Shown piece by piece: positions 39,746-49,486 of a stretch of 64,000 bases of DNA. Made by a program: the position numbers and the translations under genes. Position 1 is the first letter of the stretch. Each line of letters starts with the position of its first letter. The stretch is from Roseiarcus sp963742305 (lineage in GTDB: Bacteria > Pseudomonadota > Alphaproteobacteria > Rhizobiales > Beijerinckiaceae): contig CAVULN010000037.1 in NCBI GenBank assembly GCA_963742305.1, positions 1 to 64,000 of the forward strand. Reading direction: 5' to 3'. Below the pieces are notes generated by a model. The model saw only the letters and a program-made list of their open reading frames with translations, searched no databases and was not told where the DNA came from.

Positions 39746-41279
39746 ATGACGGAGGTCACTCGGCGCCAGAACTCTGGCGCTCGGCGCGGGGGCGTTTCTC
39801 ACCGAGCTTCTTGCCGGGGGCGCCGTCCGGGCGGCGGGCAAGGACACGCTCACCATCGCCTATAACGTCAACCTGCCCACGTTCGATCCGACCAGCGGTC
39901 CCTCCGCGGTCAATCCGAGCATCCAGGCGATCTATCGCTCCGTGTTCGACCAATATATCGGGCAGGCGCCGGACCTCTCGTTCAAGCCCGGCATCCTGAC
40001 CGCGTGGGGCTGGAACGACGACAAGACGAAGCTCTGGATGGACGTGCGCCCGGACGTGAAATGGCACGACGGATCGGCGCTCACGCCCGAGGACATCGTC
40101 TGGTCGCTCGAGCGCGCCGGCGCGAAGGACAGCGCCAATCCGATATCCTTCATCTGGTCGACCGCCGGAAACTACAAGGTCGACGGAAACAAGATCACTG
40201 CGGACGTGGTCCGCTTCGAGCCGACCTACTTCATGTGGATGGCGTTTCTCACCGGCTATGTCCTGCCCAAGGCCTATTACGAGAAGGTCGGCGCGGAAGG
40301 GTTCGAGAAGAAGCCGGTCGGAACCGGCCCCTATATGGTCGACGAATATCAGGGCAACGCCTTCCTCAGGCTCAAGGCCAATCCCGCCTATTGGGGCGAG
40401 AAGCCTGCGTTCGAGACGGTGATCTTCAAGTTCGTGCCCGACGCGACCACAAGGGTCGCCGAGATCGAGTCCGGCTCGTCCGACGTCACGCTGGAAGTGC
40501 CTTACGAGGAATTCGACCGGCTGAAGAAGATCAAGGGCCTTTCGGGCGTCGCGACCCCGATCTCCGACATCGGGATGATCTTCATCACCAACCGGGAGCC
40601 GATGCTCGACAAGAACGTGCGGCTGGGCGCGATCATGTCGATCGACAAGAAGGCGATCGTCGAGCGGCTGCTGCGCGGCTACGGCGTCCCGATCGACACG
40701 CTGGAAGCGCCCGAATATTCGGCCTTCGATCCGTCGATCAAGACGCCCTACGATCCGAAGAAGGCGGCCGAACTGCTCGCCGCATCGGGCTTCACGCCCG
40801 AGAAGCCGGTCAAGTTCACGATCCAGACGACCCGCGGCTTCAAGCCGAAAGACTACGAGATGATCCAGGCGATCGTGGGCATGTGGCGCAAGGTCGGGAT
40901 CGATGCGAATATCGAGGTCTATGAGATCGCCAAGCACTTCGAGCTCAGGACCACCCACAAGCTCGCGCCTGCCGCTTTCTACAACTGGGGCGACGCGATC
41001 GGCGATCCGACGACCTCGACCGGCTTCGCCATGTTCGGCCCGTCGCCCCACTCGGCCTGGAAGAGCGCCGATCTCGACGCCAAGATCGGCCCGCTATGGG
41101 GCGAGAAGGACGAGAAGAAGCGCATCGAGGGCTGGAAGGCGGTGGATGCGTATATCGCCGAGCAGGGCTATGTCATTCCCCTCCTGCAATACGTCCAGCC
41201 GATCGTCTACAAGTCGGATCTCAAGGTCATTCCGAACAAGTCGGGCGCTCTCCAGCCAACGCTGGCGTCGCCGGCCTGA
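39746..41279 (+). CDS. Dpp/Opp-type ABC transporter substrate-binding protein, one frameshift
   Basis: A periplasmic solute-binding protein (family 5) of about 510 residues. The start ATG at 39746 follows GGGAGG; it reads MTEVTRRQ, and after one extra base near 39770 the frame continues TLALGAGAFLTELLAGG, so the N-terminus is a twin-arginine-like signal (TRRQTLAL). The mature part is typical: FDPTSGPSAVNPSIQAIYRSVFD, WHDGSALTPEDIVWSLER, GTGPYMVDEYQGNAF and TTRGFKPKDYEMIQAI (each a fragment of the family pattern). It is the first gene of a five-gene importer operon. Ligand unknown; the context suggests a peptide or aromatic compound. Confidence 0.82.
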
Positions 41280-41369
41280 ACTGGCGAAGGGTGATTGCCG
41301 TGAGACGCGCGCCTTTTCCGGCGCGTGCGGGGTCGGGACGGCGATATGGGGTGAGGGCGTGACGGCCCG

Positions 41370-42377
41370 ATGATCGCTGTCGCCGCTCTCCGGCGTCTTC
41401 TGGTGGCGCTGGCCACGCTTGTGGGCGTCGCGATCGTCGTGTTCGTCCTCCTCCGCGTCGTCCCCGGCGATCCGGTTGCGATGATGATCTCTCCCGGCGC
41501 GAGCCCGGCGGACATCGCCGCGCTTCGCGCGCATTACGGACTGGACGGCAGCCTTCTTTCCCAATTCGCCGTCTGGGCCCGCTACGCGCTGCGAGGCGAC
41601 TTCGGCGCCTCGATCTCGCTCCATCGCGACGTTCTCGGGCTTCTCGCCGAGCGGCTGCCAGCCACCCTCGAGCTTGCCGCCGCCGCGCTCGCTTTCGCGG
41701 TGATCGTGGGCGGCGGGGGCGCCATTCTCGGCGCGATGGCGCGGCGGACCTGGGCGGAGCCGGTCATCGACGCGGTCACAGGGCTCCTGCTCGCCATTCC
41801 CGATTTCGTCTGGGCGCTCGCGCTGGTGCTCGCCTTCGGGGTGGTGTGGCCGCTTCTGCCGCTGACCGGCCGGGTCGATCCGAGCGTCGATTCCGGAATG
41901 ACGACACCCTTTTATCTCGCCGAGAGCCTGCTCAGGCTCAGGTTCGACGTGTTCTTCGACCTGCTCAGGCATCTCGCCATGCCGACGCTGGCGCTGGGCC
42001 TTCCGCTCGCTGCGGTGATCGCGCGGGTGCTTAAAGGCGCGCTCAATGAAGCCATGGCGCAGGACTATGTCCTGCTCGCCCGGCTCAAGGGGATGTCCGA
42101 GCTCCGCCTCGTGCTCCAGGAGGCGTTGCGCAACGCGATCGGCCCGACGCTCGCGCTGACCGGCGTTCAGTTCACTTTCCTGATCGGCGGCACTGTCATC
42201 GTCGAGCGCATCTTCGCCTATCCGGGCATCGGCAATATGGCGATCGAGGCGGTGATCAATCGCGATCTGCCGTTGATCCAGGGGCTCGTGCTCGCGTTCG
42301 CGGTCATATTCATCCTCATCAACATCGCGGTCGATCTGCTCGTCGCGCTGTTCAATCCGAAGCTGCGTTATGCTTGA
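41370..42377 (+). CDS. ABC transporter permease, DppB-like
   Basis: A 335-residue inner-membrane permease. The first helix (RRLLVALATLVGVAIVVFVLL) is followed by RVVPGDP, the typical N-terminus of the DppB type, then five more helices and the EAA-type loop (MAQDYVLLARLKGMSELRL) that contacts the ATPases. It begins 90 bases after the binding protein gene and is followed by the DppC-like permease. Confidence 0.92.
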   Translation: MIAVAALRRLLVALATLVGVAIVVFVLLRVVPGDPVAMMISPGASPADIAALRAHYGLDGSLLSQFAVWARYALRGDFGASISLHRDVLGLLAERLPATLELAAAALAFAVIVGGGGAILGAMARRTWAEPVIDAVTGLLLAIPDFVWALALVLAFGVVWPLLPLTGRVDPSVDSGMTTPFYLAESLLRLRFDVFFDLLRHLAMPTLALGLPLAAVIARVLKGALNEAMAQDYVLLARLKGMSELRLVLQEALRNAIGPTLALTGVQFTFLIGGTVIVERIFAYPGIGNMAIEAVINRDLPLIQGLVLAFAVIFILINIAVDLLVALFNPKLRYA

Positions 42378-42407
42378 GCCCGGCGCGGACGGAACAGCGA
42401 GGCGCCC

Positions 42408-43307
42408 GTGACGGAGGTCTCCGCTTCCTCCGCTCTCGCGACGCTGCGGCCGAACCTCGCCGCGCGGCGCCTCGGCGCGCTGCTTGCGGAGCCCAAGGTG
42501 ACGCTCGGCGGCGGCTTCATCCTGGCCCTGGTCGCGATCGCGGTGTTCGCGCCGTGGATCGCGCCGAAGAATCCGCTCGACCAGGACCTGATGCTCGCGT
42601 CCGTGCCGCCGGCGGGGCTCACTGGGGCCGAGCCCGGCTATTGGCTCGGCGCCGACGATCTCGGCCGCGACGTGCTGTCGCGCTTGATCTACGGCACTCG
42701 GATCGCGCTGATCGTGGCCGTCGTCGCCGCGAGCCTGGCGGCGTTCATCGGCACTGCGCTGGGGCTGGTCGCGGGTTGGTATCGCGGCTTCGCCGACACG
42801 CTGATTTCGCGGCTGGTCGACATCTGGATGGCGTTCCCGCCGGTCCTGCTCTCCATTCTCCTCGTCGCGGTTCTCGGCGCTGGCGTCGGATCGGTCATCG
42901 CGGCGATCGCGATCATCGACTGGACACGTTTTTGTCGCGTGGTGCGCGCCGAGACCATGGCGCAGGCCGAAGCGGATTACGTGACGGCCGCGCGCGCCAT
43001 CGGGTTCCCGCCCTTTCATATCCTGATGCGCGAAATCCTGCCCAACGTGGTCCCCGCGCTGCTCGCGCTGGTGAGCCTCGAAATGGGCATTGCGGTCATT
43101 GTCGAGGCGATCCTGTCGTTCGTCGGCCTGTCGGTCTCGTCGGACACCCCGACCTGGGGCGGCATGATCGCGGAAGGGCGGCAATTCATCCATCAGACCT
43201 GGTGGGTGTTCGCGGCGCCGCTCGCCGCCCTGTTCATGACCGTGCTCGCCTTCAATCAGCTCGGCGACGGATTGCGCCTGGCGCTCGATCCGGCGCTCAG
43301 GCGATGA
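42408..43307 (+). CDS. ABC transporter permease, DppC-like
   Basis: A 299-residue permease with a GTG start. The first helix (FILALVAIAVFAPWIAP) and the following GAEPGYWLGADDLGRDVLSR are the signature of the DppC type (HWLGTDxxGRD). The EAA loop is seen in EADYVTAARAIGFPPFHILM. Its TGA overlaps the ATG of the first ATPase (ATGA). Confidence 0.92.
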   Translation: MTEVSASSALATLRPNLAARRLGALLAEPKVTLGGGFILALVAIAVFAPWIAPKNPLDQDLMLASVPPAGLTGAEPGYWLGADDLGRDVLSRLIYGTRIALIVAVVAASLAAFIGTALGLVAGWYRGFADTLISRLVDIWMAFPPVLLSILLVAVLGAGVGSVIAAIAIIDWTRFCRVVRAETMAQAEADYVTAARAIGFPPFHILMREILPNVVPALLALVSLEMGIAVIVEAILSFVGLSVSSDTPTWGGMIAEGRQFIHQTWWVFAAPLAALFMTVLAFNQLGDGLRLALDPALRR

Positions 43308-44182
43308 CGGCGCCGATCCTATCCATATCCGGATTGAGCGTGGTCTCCGAGCTCGAGGACGCGAGGCCGATCCTGCGCAATGTGAGCCTCGACCTTAAGC
43401 CTGCGGAAACGCTCGGGCTCGTCGGCGAAAGCGGCGCCGGCAAGTCCACGATCGCAAAGGCGCTGCTCGGCGTCCTGCCGCGCACGGTCAGGATAACGCA
43501 AGGCGAAATCCTGTTTGAAGGGCGGAACTTGCGAACGCTGGACAAGCGCGAACTGCGCGCGATCTTCGGCGACGCCATCGCGCTCGTGCCCCAGGACCCG
43601 ATGACCGCCTTGAATCCGGGCCGGCGCATCGAAGCCCAACTGACCGATGGCCTGAGGCTTCGCAGAGGATTGAGCGCACGCGGGGCGCGCGTCCGCGCGC
43701 TCGAACTGCTCGCCGAAGTGCGCATCGCGGAGCCGGAGCGCGTGCTTGGCGCCTATCCGCATCAATTGTCCGGCGGCATGCGGCAGCGCATCCTGATCGC
43801 GGCAGCTTTCGCGCTCGAGCCCAAGGTCATCGTCGCCGACGAGCCGACGACCGCGCTCGACGTGACGGTGCAAAAGCAGATTCTGCGGCTCATTCGCGGC
43901 CTCCAGGCGGAGCATCGAACCGCGGTGATCTTTGTGACCCACGATCTTGGCGTGGTGGCGCAGATCTGCGACCGGGTGACGCTGCTCTTCGCCGGCAGCG
44001 TCATCGAGTGCGGCCCGACCGCGGAGATTCTCTCCGCGCCCCACCATCCCTATACGAAGGCCCTGATCGCAGCGGGACCACGATACGATCGGCCGGACGC
44101 CGGCCTCGAGCCGGTGCCCGAGGCCCTGGTCGCGCAAACGTTGCGCGAGGTTACAGGCGCCGGCGCGGTCAGCGCCCGATGA
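43304..44182 (+). CDS. ABC transporter ATPase, DppD-like
   Basis: A 292-residue ATPase. Walker A GESGAGKST, Q-loop ALVPQDPMTALNP, signature LSGGMRQRILIA, Walker B VIVADEPTTALD and H-loop VTHDLG are all intact. The C-terminal HHPYTKALI motif is typical of oligopeptide transport ATPases. It overlaps both neighbours by ATGA, so the whole importer is translationally coupled. Confidence 0.92.
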   Translation: MTAPILSISGLSVVSELEDARPILRNVSLDLKPAETLGLVGESGAGKSTIAKALLGVLPRTVRITQGEILFEGRNLRTLDKRELRAIFGDAIALVPQDPMTALNPGRRIEAQLTDGLRLRRGLSARGARVRALELLAEVRIAEPERVLGAYPHQLSGGMRQRILIAAAFALEPKVIVADEPTTALDVTVQKQILRLIRGLQAEHRTAVIFVTHDLGVVAQICDRVTLLFAGSVIECGPTAEILSAPHHPYTKALIAAGPRYDRPDAGLEPVPEALVAQTLREVTGAGAVSAR

Positions 44183-45042
44183 CAGAGGATCTTCTGGTCG
44201 CGCGCGGCGTCGCAGTCGCCTATGGCGGGAAACGCCGCCTGAACGGCGGGCGCGCGGGCGGGGTCAAGGTCCTGCACGGCGTCGACCTCAGGATCGGTCG
44301 CGGCGAAACGGTTGGCGTCGTCGGCGAATTGGGCTCCGGCAAGACCACACTCGGGCGCGCGCTTCTGAGGCTGATCGCCGTCGACGCGGGGGAGATCGTC
44401 TTTGACGGGCGGGAGATTTCGCGCCTCGAGGAATCCGAAATGCGGCCGCTGAGGCGGCGCATGCAGATGATCTTCCAGGACCCGATGACCTCGCTCAACC
44501 CGCGCCATACGGTGAAGCGCATCCTGGTCGAGCCCCTTCTCTTTCATCGCGTCGCGTCCGACCGCGCCGACGCCGAGCGCCGGGTACGCGGCTTCTTCGA
44601 CCGCGTCGCGCTGCCGCTTTCCTGTCTCGACCGGACGCCGCACGAACTTTCGGGCGGACAGCGGCAGCGCGTAGGCATCGCCCGCGCCGCGCTGCTCGAG
44701 CCGGACTTTGTGCTGGCCGACGAGATCGTCTCCGGGCTCGACGTGTCGACTCAGGCTCAGACGCTCAATCTCCTCAAGACGCTGACCCGCGATCTCGGCC
44801 TCGCAATGGCGTTCATCAGCCACGATCTCTCGGTGATCCGCGCCGTTTGCGACCGGGTCTATGTGATGAAATCGGGCCGCATCGTCGAGGAGGGCCGCTG
44901 CGAGGACGTCTTCGCTGCGCCGAAGAACCGCTACACGCAGCTCCTCATCGACGCGATTCCGCTGCCCGAGATCGACCCCGGCTGGCTCGACCGGGACGTG
45001 GCGACGGAGGCCGACGATCTCAGTCCAGACACGCGGACATGA
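44179..45042 (+). CDS. ABC transporter ATPase, DppF-like
   Basis: A 287-residue ATPase. Walker A reads GELGSGKTT where GESGSGKTT is usual; the remaining motifs are normal: MIFQDPMTSLNPRHTV, LSGGQRQRVGIARA, LADEIVSGLD (DEI instead of DEP) and ISHDLSVI. It ends within the 3' end of the formamidase gene on the opposite strand: the two coding regions overlap tail to tail by 23 bases. It is the last gene of the importer operon. Confidence 0.9.
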   Translation: MTEDLLVARGVAVAYGGKRRLNGGRAGGVKVLHGVDLRIGRGETVGVVGELGSGKTTLGRALLRLIAVDAGEIVFDGREISRLEESEMRPLRRRMQMIFQDPMTSLNPRHTVKRILVEPLLFHRVASDRADAERRVRGFFDRVALPLSCLDRTPHELSGGQRQRVGIARAALLEPDFVLADEIVSGLDVSTQAQTLNLLKTLTRDLGLAMAFISHDLSVIRAVCDRVYVMKSGRIVEEGRCEDVFAAPKNRYTQLLIDAIPLPEIDPGWLDRDVATEADDLSPDTRT

Positions 45043-45862
45043 GCGCGGAGGCGGGGTCGCTCAGCCCCTCGATGACGTTGAAGTGATGCTTGCCCGCTTC
45101 CGGCGTCCACGGGCAGGACCACGCTTCCGACAACAGGCGCGCCTGCCAGAGAAACGCGGGCCGTTCCTGGGCGCCGACCCAGACATGGGCCTCGACTTCC
45201 GGGCGCCGCGCGAGCAGAGCGGGGCTCTCCGCCGCGACTTCCGCCGCGTCGAGGCGAAGATCGGCGTTCATGCCGGTGAGCGCGACCGGCTCGAGATCGG
45301 CGAGCGGGGAGATCGGCACGACCCGCTTGACCGAAGTTGAGAGCGACACGTCGGCGCAAGCCATCCGGGCGCTCAATTGCCCGCCTGCGGAATGGCCCGC
45401 GACCACGACCGGGCCCGCGACCAGCTTCGCCGCGGCTTCGACCGCACGCGCGGTCTCCTCGGTCATCGTCCTGATCCGCGCCTCGGGCGCGAGCGTGTAG
45501 GACGGAATCGCCGATGCCCATCCGCGCGCGACCGGCCCCGCCGCGAGATGCGACCAGCTCTCGCGGCCGAACCTGAGCCAATAGCCGCCGTGGATGAAGA
45601 CCAGGAGACCCTTGGGCGCCGCTTCCGGCAAAAAGAGATCGAAGCGGTTGCGCTCCCTCGGCCCGTATGGAACGGCAATCTTCGCCCGCTCTCCAAGGCT
45701 CGCGCGGAAGGCCGCCGCCTCGCTCGCCCAGCGAGGCGGAAAGGCTTCGGCGCCGGGGATGAAAGGGCCGTTGGCGTAGGCGCGGTCGTAATCCACTCGA
45801 GGCTCCGGCTTGCGAATTGCTTCAAGGCGCTCTGAGATTGTCCGCCATTTTTCCGAGTTCAT
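45020..45862 (-). CDS. Kynurenine formamidase (arylformamidase), alpha/beta-hydrolase type
   Basis: A 280-residue alpha/beta hydrolase. The oxyanion motif FIHGGYWLRF (HGGxW), the nucleophile elbow VAGHSAGGQL and the late histidine in KHHFNVIEGL match the yeast/animal-type N-formylkynurenine formamidase rather than the metal-dependent bacterial KynB. It would turn N-formylkynurenine, made by the tryptophan dioxygenase encoded 8 kb away, into kynurenine. Its 5' end overlaps the MarR gene by 41 bases on the same strand, so the two are probably cotranscribed. Assignment rests on motifs plus context. Confidence 0.8.
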   Translation of the reverse strand: MNSEKWRTISERLEAIRKPEPRVDYDRAYANGPFIPGAEAFPPRWASEAAAFRASLGERAKIAVPYGPRERNRFDLFLPEAAPKGLLVFIHGGYWLRFGRESWSHLAAGPVARGWASAIPSYTLAPEARIRTMTEETARAVEAAAKLVAGPVVVAGHSAGGQLSARMACADVSLSTSVKRVVPISPLADLEPVALTGMNADLRLDAAEVAAESPALLARRPEVEAHVWVGAQERPAFLWQARLLSEAWSCPWTPEAGKHHFNVIEGLSDPASALMSACLD

Positions 45863-46322
45863 CTCTCAGCGTCGCGATTTCCTGCGAGGAGAACCCGCTC
45901 AAGGCCTTGTCCGTCTCGGCAAGCGTCAGCGGCAGAATGCGCGCGAAGGTCCGCCGGCCTTTGGCGGTGAGCGAGATCGCAAGACTACGCCGGTCGCTCT
46001 TGCGCTCGATCCGGGCGACCAGTCCGGCGGCTTCCATGAGGCCAAGGGTGCGGGTGAGCGTGGTGCGGTCGACCGACGTCAGATCGGCGAGCCGTCCCAT
46101 TGTCGCGCCGGAATGCTGGTGCAGGACGGCGAGGATGCGCCAGCGGGCGTAGTCGACGCCATGAGGACGCAGCCGCGCATTGATCGCGCGCGTGCGCCGC
46201 GCCAGGATCTGGCTGAAATAGAAAAAAATATGGTCCTCGAGCCTGAAGGCGCGGACCATCTCCTCCCGCCCGTGCGCGGTCTTAAGCAATCGTCCTCCCT
46301 CGCGTCCCCGTCCCCGGAACAA
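45822..46322 (-). CDS. MarR-family transcriptional regulator
   Basis: Up to 166 residues; a start at 46259 (MVRAFRLEDHIFFYF) is also possible and fits the usual family length better. The winged helix-turn-helix is visible in YARWRILAVLHQHSGATMG, LADLTSVDRTTLTRTLGLME and the wing VARIERKSDRRSLAISLTAKG. MarR proteins of this kind commonly respond to aromatic acids or aryl-CoA. It is divergent from the Liv-type importer and leads into the formamidase, so it is the likely regulator of this cluster; its ligand is unknown. Confidence 0.88.
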   Translation of the reverse strand: MFRGRGREGGRLLKTAHGREEMVRAFRLEDHIFFYFSQILARRTRAINARLRPHGVDYARWRILAVLHQHSGATMGRLADLTSVDRTTLTRTLGLMEAAGLVARIERKSDRRSLAISLTAKGRRTFARILPLTLAETDKALSGFSSQEIATLRDELGKMADNLRAP

Positions 46323-46342
46323 ATCCGACCGCGCGAATTAGG

Positions 46343-46373
46343 TTGACTTGCACATATTATGCGTCACTATGCT
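46343..46373 (+). promoter_or_regulatory. Candidate promoter and operator before the Liv-type importer
   Basis: TTGACT (46343-46348) could be a -35 with CACTAT or TATGCT as -10. Within it, TTGCACATATTATGC (46348-46362) shares the TTGCA and ATATT blocks of the element at 35567 and 39500, though with shorter spacing. It lies between the divergent marR and binding protein genes. Confidence 0.35.
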
Positions 46374-46431
46374 GGACAAGGCAACCGGCGGAAAGCCGGA
46401 CAGGGAGTGAACTGCTCGAGGAGTTAGAGAG

Positions 46432-47601
46432 ATGAAACCGGGTTCGATCCTGCTCGTGGGCCTGACCGCATTGACCGCCTCGACCTTCGGCGCGGCCGCC
46501 GCGGACAAGGTGAAAGTCGGGCTCATTGTCACGCTCTCGGGGCCCGCCGCGGTGCTCGGCGGACAGGTGCGCGACGGCTTCAACCTCGCGGTCAAGACGC
46601 TCGGAGGCAAGCTCGGCGGGCTCGACGCGGACGTGATCGTCGTCGACGACGAACTCAAGCCGGACGTCGCGGTGACGAAGGTCAAGGAGCTCATCGAGCG
46701 GGACCATGTCAATTTCGTCGTCGGCCCTGTCTTCTCCAACATCCTGATGGCGATCCACAAGCCGGTGGTCGAATCGGACGCGTTTCTCATCTCGCCGAAC
46801 GCCGGCACCTCCAACTTCGCCGGCAAGCAGTGCAACCCGAATTTCTTCGTCACCTCCTATGAGAATGATCAGATCCACGAGGTGCTCGGCAAATACGCGC
46901 AGGACAAGGGCTACAAGACCGCTTTCCTGATGGCGCCGAACTACCAGGCCGGCAAGGATGCTCTCGCCGGCTTCAAGCACGAGTTCAAGGGCCAGATCGT
47001 CGACGAGGTCTACACGCCGCTCGGCCAGCTCGATTTCTCCGCCGAACTCGCCAAGATCGCCGCCGACAAGCCGGACGCGTTCTTCACCTTCATGCCCGGG
47101 GGAATGGGGGTGAACCTCGTCAAGCAATACCGTCAGGCCGGGCTCGCCTCGATTCCGTTCCTGTCCGCGTTCACCGCCGACGAGTTGACGCTTCCCGGAG
47201 AGAAGGACGCCGCGCTCGGCTTCCTCGGCGGCGCCAACTGGGCGCCGGACATGGACAATCCGCAGTCCAAGGCCTTCGTCAAGGCGTATGAGGCCGCTTA
47301 CAACAGCGTACCCGGCACCTACGCCATGCAGGCCTATGATACGGCGATGCTGATCGACAGCGCGATCAAGGCGGCGGGCGGCAAGCTTTCCGACAAGGAC
47401 GCGCTGCGCGCCGGGCTCAAGAAGGCGGACTTCGCTTCGCTCCGCGGCAAGTTCAAATTCGGCGTTAACAACTATCCGGTGCAGGACTTCTATCTGGTCA
47501 AGGCGGCCAAACGCCCGGACGGAAAATACGAGACGGAGATCGTCGAGCGCGTATTCACCGATTACGTCGACCCCTACGCTCACGAATGCTCGATGAAGTA
47601 G
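46432..47601 (+). CDS. Branched-chain-type ABC substrate-binding protein (LivK-like)
   Basis: A 389-residue periplasmic binding protein (family 6). It has a signal peptide ending ...TFGAAAA, then DKVKVGLIVTLSGPAAVLGG, the standard N-terminus of the family, and RDGFNLAVKTLGGKLGG. GAGGAGTTAGAGAG precedes the ATG. It is the first gene of an operon livK-H-M-G-F followed by a cupin and a monooxygenase. In such catabolic contexts the ligand is often an aromatic acid rather than a branched-chain amino acid; here anthranilate, kynurenine or tryptophan are candidates (inference). Confidence 0.92.
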   Translation: MKPGSILLVGLTALTASTFGAAAADKVKVGLIVTLSGPAAVLGGQVRDGFNLAVKTLGGKLGGLDADVIVVDDELKPDVAVTKVKELIERDHVNFVVGPVFSNILMAIHKPVVESDAFLISPNAGTSNFAGKQCNPNFFVTSYENDQIHEVLGKYAQDKGYKTAFLMAPNYQAGKDALAGFKHEFKGQIVDEVYTPLGQLDFSAELAKIAADKPDAFFTFMPGGMGVNLVKQYRQAGLASIPFLSAFTADELTLPGEKDAALGFLGGANWAPDMDNPQSKAFVKAYEAAYNSVPGTYAMQAYDTAMLIDSAIKAAGGKLSDKDALRAGLKKADFASLRGKFKFGVNNYPVQDFYLVKAAKRPDGKYETEIVERVFTDYVDPYAHECSMK

Positions 47602-48542
47602 CGGCGCGGCGCTTTCTCCCCGTGTCGCTCGGGCTCGTCATCGTCCAGACCCTGAATGGCCTGCAGCTTGGAGTTTTGCTCTTCCTCATCGCCGCGGGCC
47701 TGACGCTGACTTTCGGGGTGATGAATTTCGTCAATCTCGCTCATGGCGTTCAGTACATGGTCGGCGCCTATCTCGCCGCCATGTTCGCGTCCGTGACCGG
47801 CGGCTTCTGGGGTGCGCTCGCCCTCACCCTGCCTGCCGCGCTCGCATTCGGCCTTGCCCTGGAGATCCTCATCTTCCGCTGGCTCTACGACCGCGATCAT
47901 CTCTCCCAAATCCTCGCGACTTTCGGCGTCATCCTGTTTCTGAACCAGGCGGTAAAGACGATCTGGGGCGCGGCGCCTCTCAGCGTGCCGGCGCCCGCAG
48001 CGCTCTCGGGGAGCATCGTCCTCATGCCGGGCCTGCTCTTCCCGGTCTACCGGCTCGCGTTGATCGCCGCCGGCCTTGCGACGGCGCTGGCGCTCTATCT
48101 CTTCATCAACCACACCAGGATCGGCATGCTGGTTCGCGCGGGCTCGACCAACGCCCCGATGGTGTCCGCGCTCGGCGTCAACATCCGCCGCCTGTTCATG
48201 TTCGTCTTCGGGTTCGGCGCCATGCTGGCGGGATTTGCGGGCGCGCTGGTCGCGCCGATCCTGTCGGTCGAGCCTGGCATGGGCGACAATCTCCTGATCC
48301 TCGCCTTCGTCGTGATCGTGATCGGCGGCATCGGCTCGATCCGCGGAGCCTTCATCGCCGCGCTGATGGTCGGCCTTATCGACACGCTGGGGCGCGCGTT
48401 CGGACCGCAGATGCTGCGTCTGGCGCTCAGCCCCTCCGCCGCCAGCCAGACCGGGCGAGCGCTCGCGCCGATGCTGATCTACATCCTCATGGCCGCGGTG
48501 CTGTTCGAGCGCCCCTCCGGCCTCTTCCCGGTCAGGCGATGA
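47586..48542 (+). CDS. Branched-chain-type ABC permease LivH-like
   Basis: A 318-residue permease with about eight hydrophobic helices. LNGLQLGVLLFLIAAGLTL and FGVMNFVNLAHG are the hallmark N-terminus of LivH, and the conserved loop RAGSTNAPMVSALGVN contacts the ATPases. The ATG at 47586 overlaps the end of the binding protein gene; a GTG at 47622 would also give a complete protein. Confidence 0.9.
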   Translation: MLDEVAARRFLPVSLGLVIVQTLNGLQLGVLLFLIAAGLTLTFGVMNFVNLAHGVQYMVGAYLAAMFASVTGGFWGALALTLPAALAFGLALEILIFRWLYDRDHLSQILATFGVILFLNQAVKTIWGAAPLSVPAPAALSGSIVLMPGLLFPVYRLALIAAGLATALALYLFINHTRIGMLVRAGSTNAPMVSALGVNIRRLFMFVFGFGAMLAGFAGALVAPILSVEPGMGDNLLILAFVVIVIGGIGSIRGAFIAALMVGLIDTLGRAFGPQMLRLALSPSAASQTGRALAPMLIYILMAAVLFERPSGLFPVRR

Positions 48543-49486
48543 GGCCGCGCGGCCAGACGCCTGCGGTCCTTCTTTTCGCGGGGCTGGCGCTCTTCCCTTT
48601 CGCCGCGCGCTTCGGCGCGGACGCCTATCTGATAGGGCTCGGCGCGCGCATGCTGATCCTTGCGCTAGCGGCCCTCTCGCTCGATTTCCTCATTGGCCAG
48701 GGCGCGCTCATCTCCTTCGGCCACGCCGCCTATCTCGGGATCGGGGCCTATTCAGTGGTGCTGGCGTCGATGGCGGGGATCGACGATTTCCTCCTGCAGG
48801 CGCTGATCGCCATCGCGGCCGCCGCCGTCTTTGCGGCGCTCACCGGCTATGTCTCGCTGCGCGCGCGCGGGGTCTACTACATCATGAGCACGCTTGCCTT
48901 CGGGCAGATGCTCTATTTCCTGTTCGTGTCGCTCTCGGCCCTGGGCGGGGACGACGGCTATACGCTTTCGAGCCGTAGCAGCGTCCTCGGCAGACCGCTC
49001 ATTGCGAGCGACTTCGCCTTCTATTTCCTGTGCCTTGCCGCGCTCGCGCTAGCCTATCTCCTGCTGACGCGGGTCGCCGGGTCACGCTTCGGCCGCGTCC
49101 TCAACGCGATTCGGCAAGATCCGATGCGCGCGCGGGCGATCGGCTTCAGGCCCTTCCCGTTTCAGCTCGCCGCCTGCGTGATCGCCGGCGCGATCGCCGG
49201 CGTCGCGGGGACGCTGCTCGCCAACCAGAGCGAGTTCGTCGCGCCGGCCTTCATGTCCTGGCAGCGGTCGGGCGAACTCCTGGTGATGACGATCCTTGGC
49301 GGCGTCGGTTCGCTATGGGGCGCCATACTCGGCGCGATCACCTATCTCACGCTCGAAGAAGCGCTTTCGCGCGTCACCGACCAGACGCATCTCGTCATCG
49401 GCCCGCTTCTGGTCATCGTCGCTCTCTTCGGCCGGCGCGGGCTGGCGGGAGCGCTTGCGCCGAGACCCGCGGGAGGCGCCGCGTGA
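48539..49486 (+). CDS. Branched-chain-type ABC permease LivM-like
   Basis: A 315-residue permease. LSLDFLIGQGALISFGHAAYLGIGAY is the family signature (shown here as LIGQGALISFGHAAYLGIGA), and RVLNAIRQDPMRARAIGF is the ATPase-contact loop. Starts with an ATGA overlap after LivH, and ends with a GTGA overlap into the next gene. Confidence 0.92.
   Translation: MRPRGQTPAVLLFAGLALFPFAARFGADAYLIGLGARMLILALAALSLDFLIGQGALISFGHAAYLGIGAYSVVLASMAGIDDFLLQALIAIAAAAVFAALTGYVSLRARGVYYIMSTLAFGQMLYFLFVSLSALGGDDGYTLSSRSSVLGRPLIASDFAFYFLCLAALALAYLLLTRVAGSRFGRVLNAIRQDPMRARAIGFRPFPFQLAACVIAGAIAGVAGTLLANQSEFVAPAFMSWQRSGELLVMTILGGVGSLWGAILGAITYLTLEEALSRVTDQTHLVIGPLLVIVALFGRRGLAGALAPRPAGGAA

Noticed and set aside
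41094..43193. A 699-codon open frame on the reverse strand
   Set aside because: It lies opposite the intact Dpp-type permease and binding protein genes, is extremely rich in Arg, Asp and Glu, and shows no motif; it is a shadow of GC-rich coding DNA.
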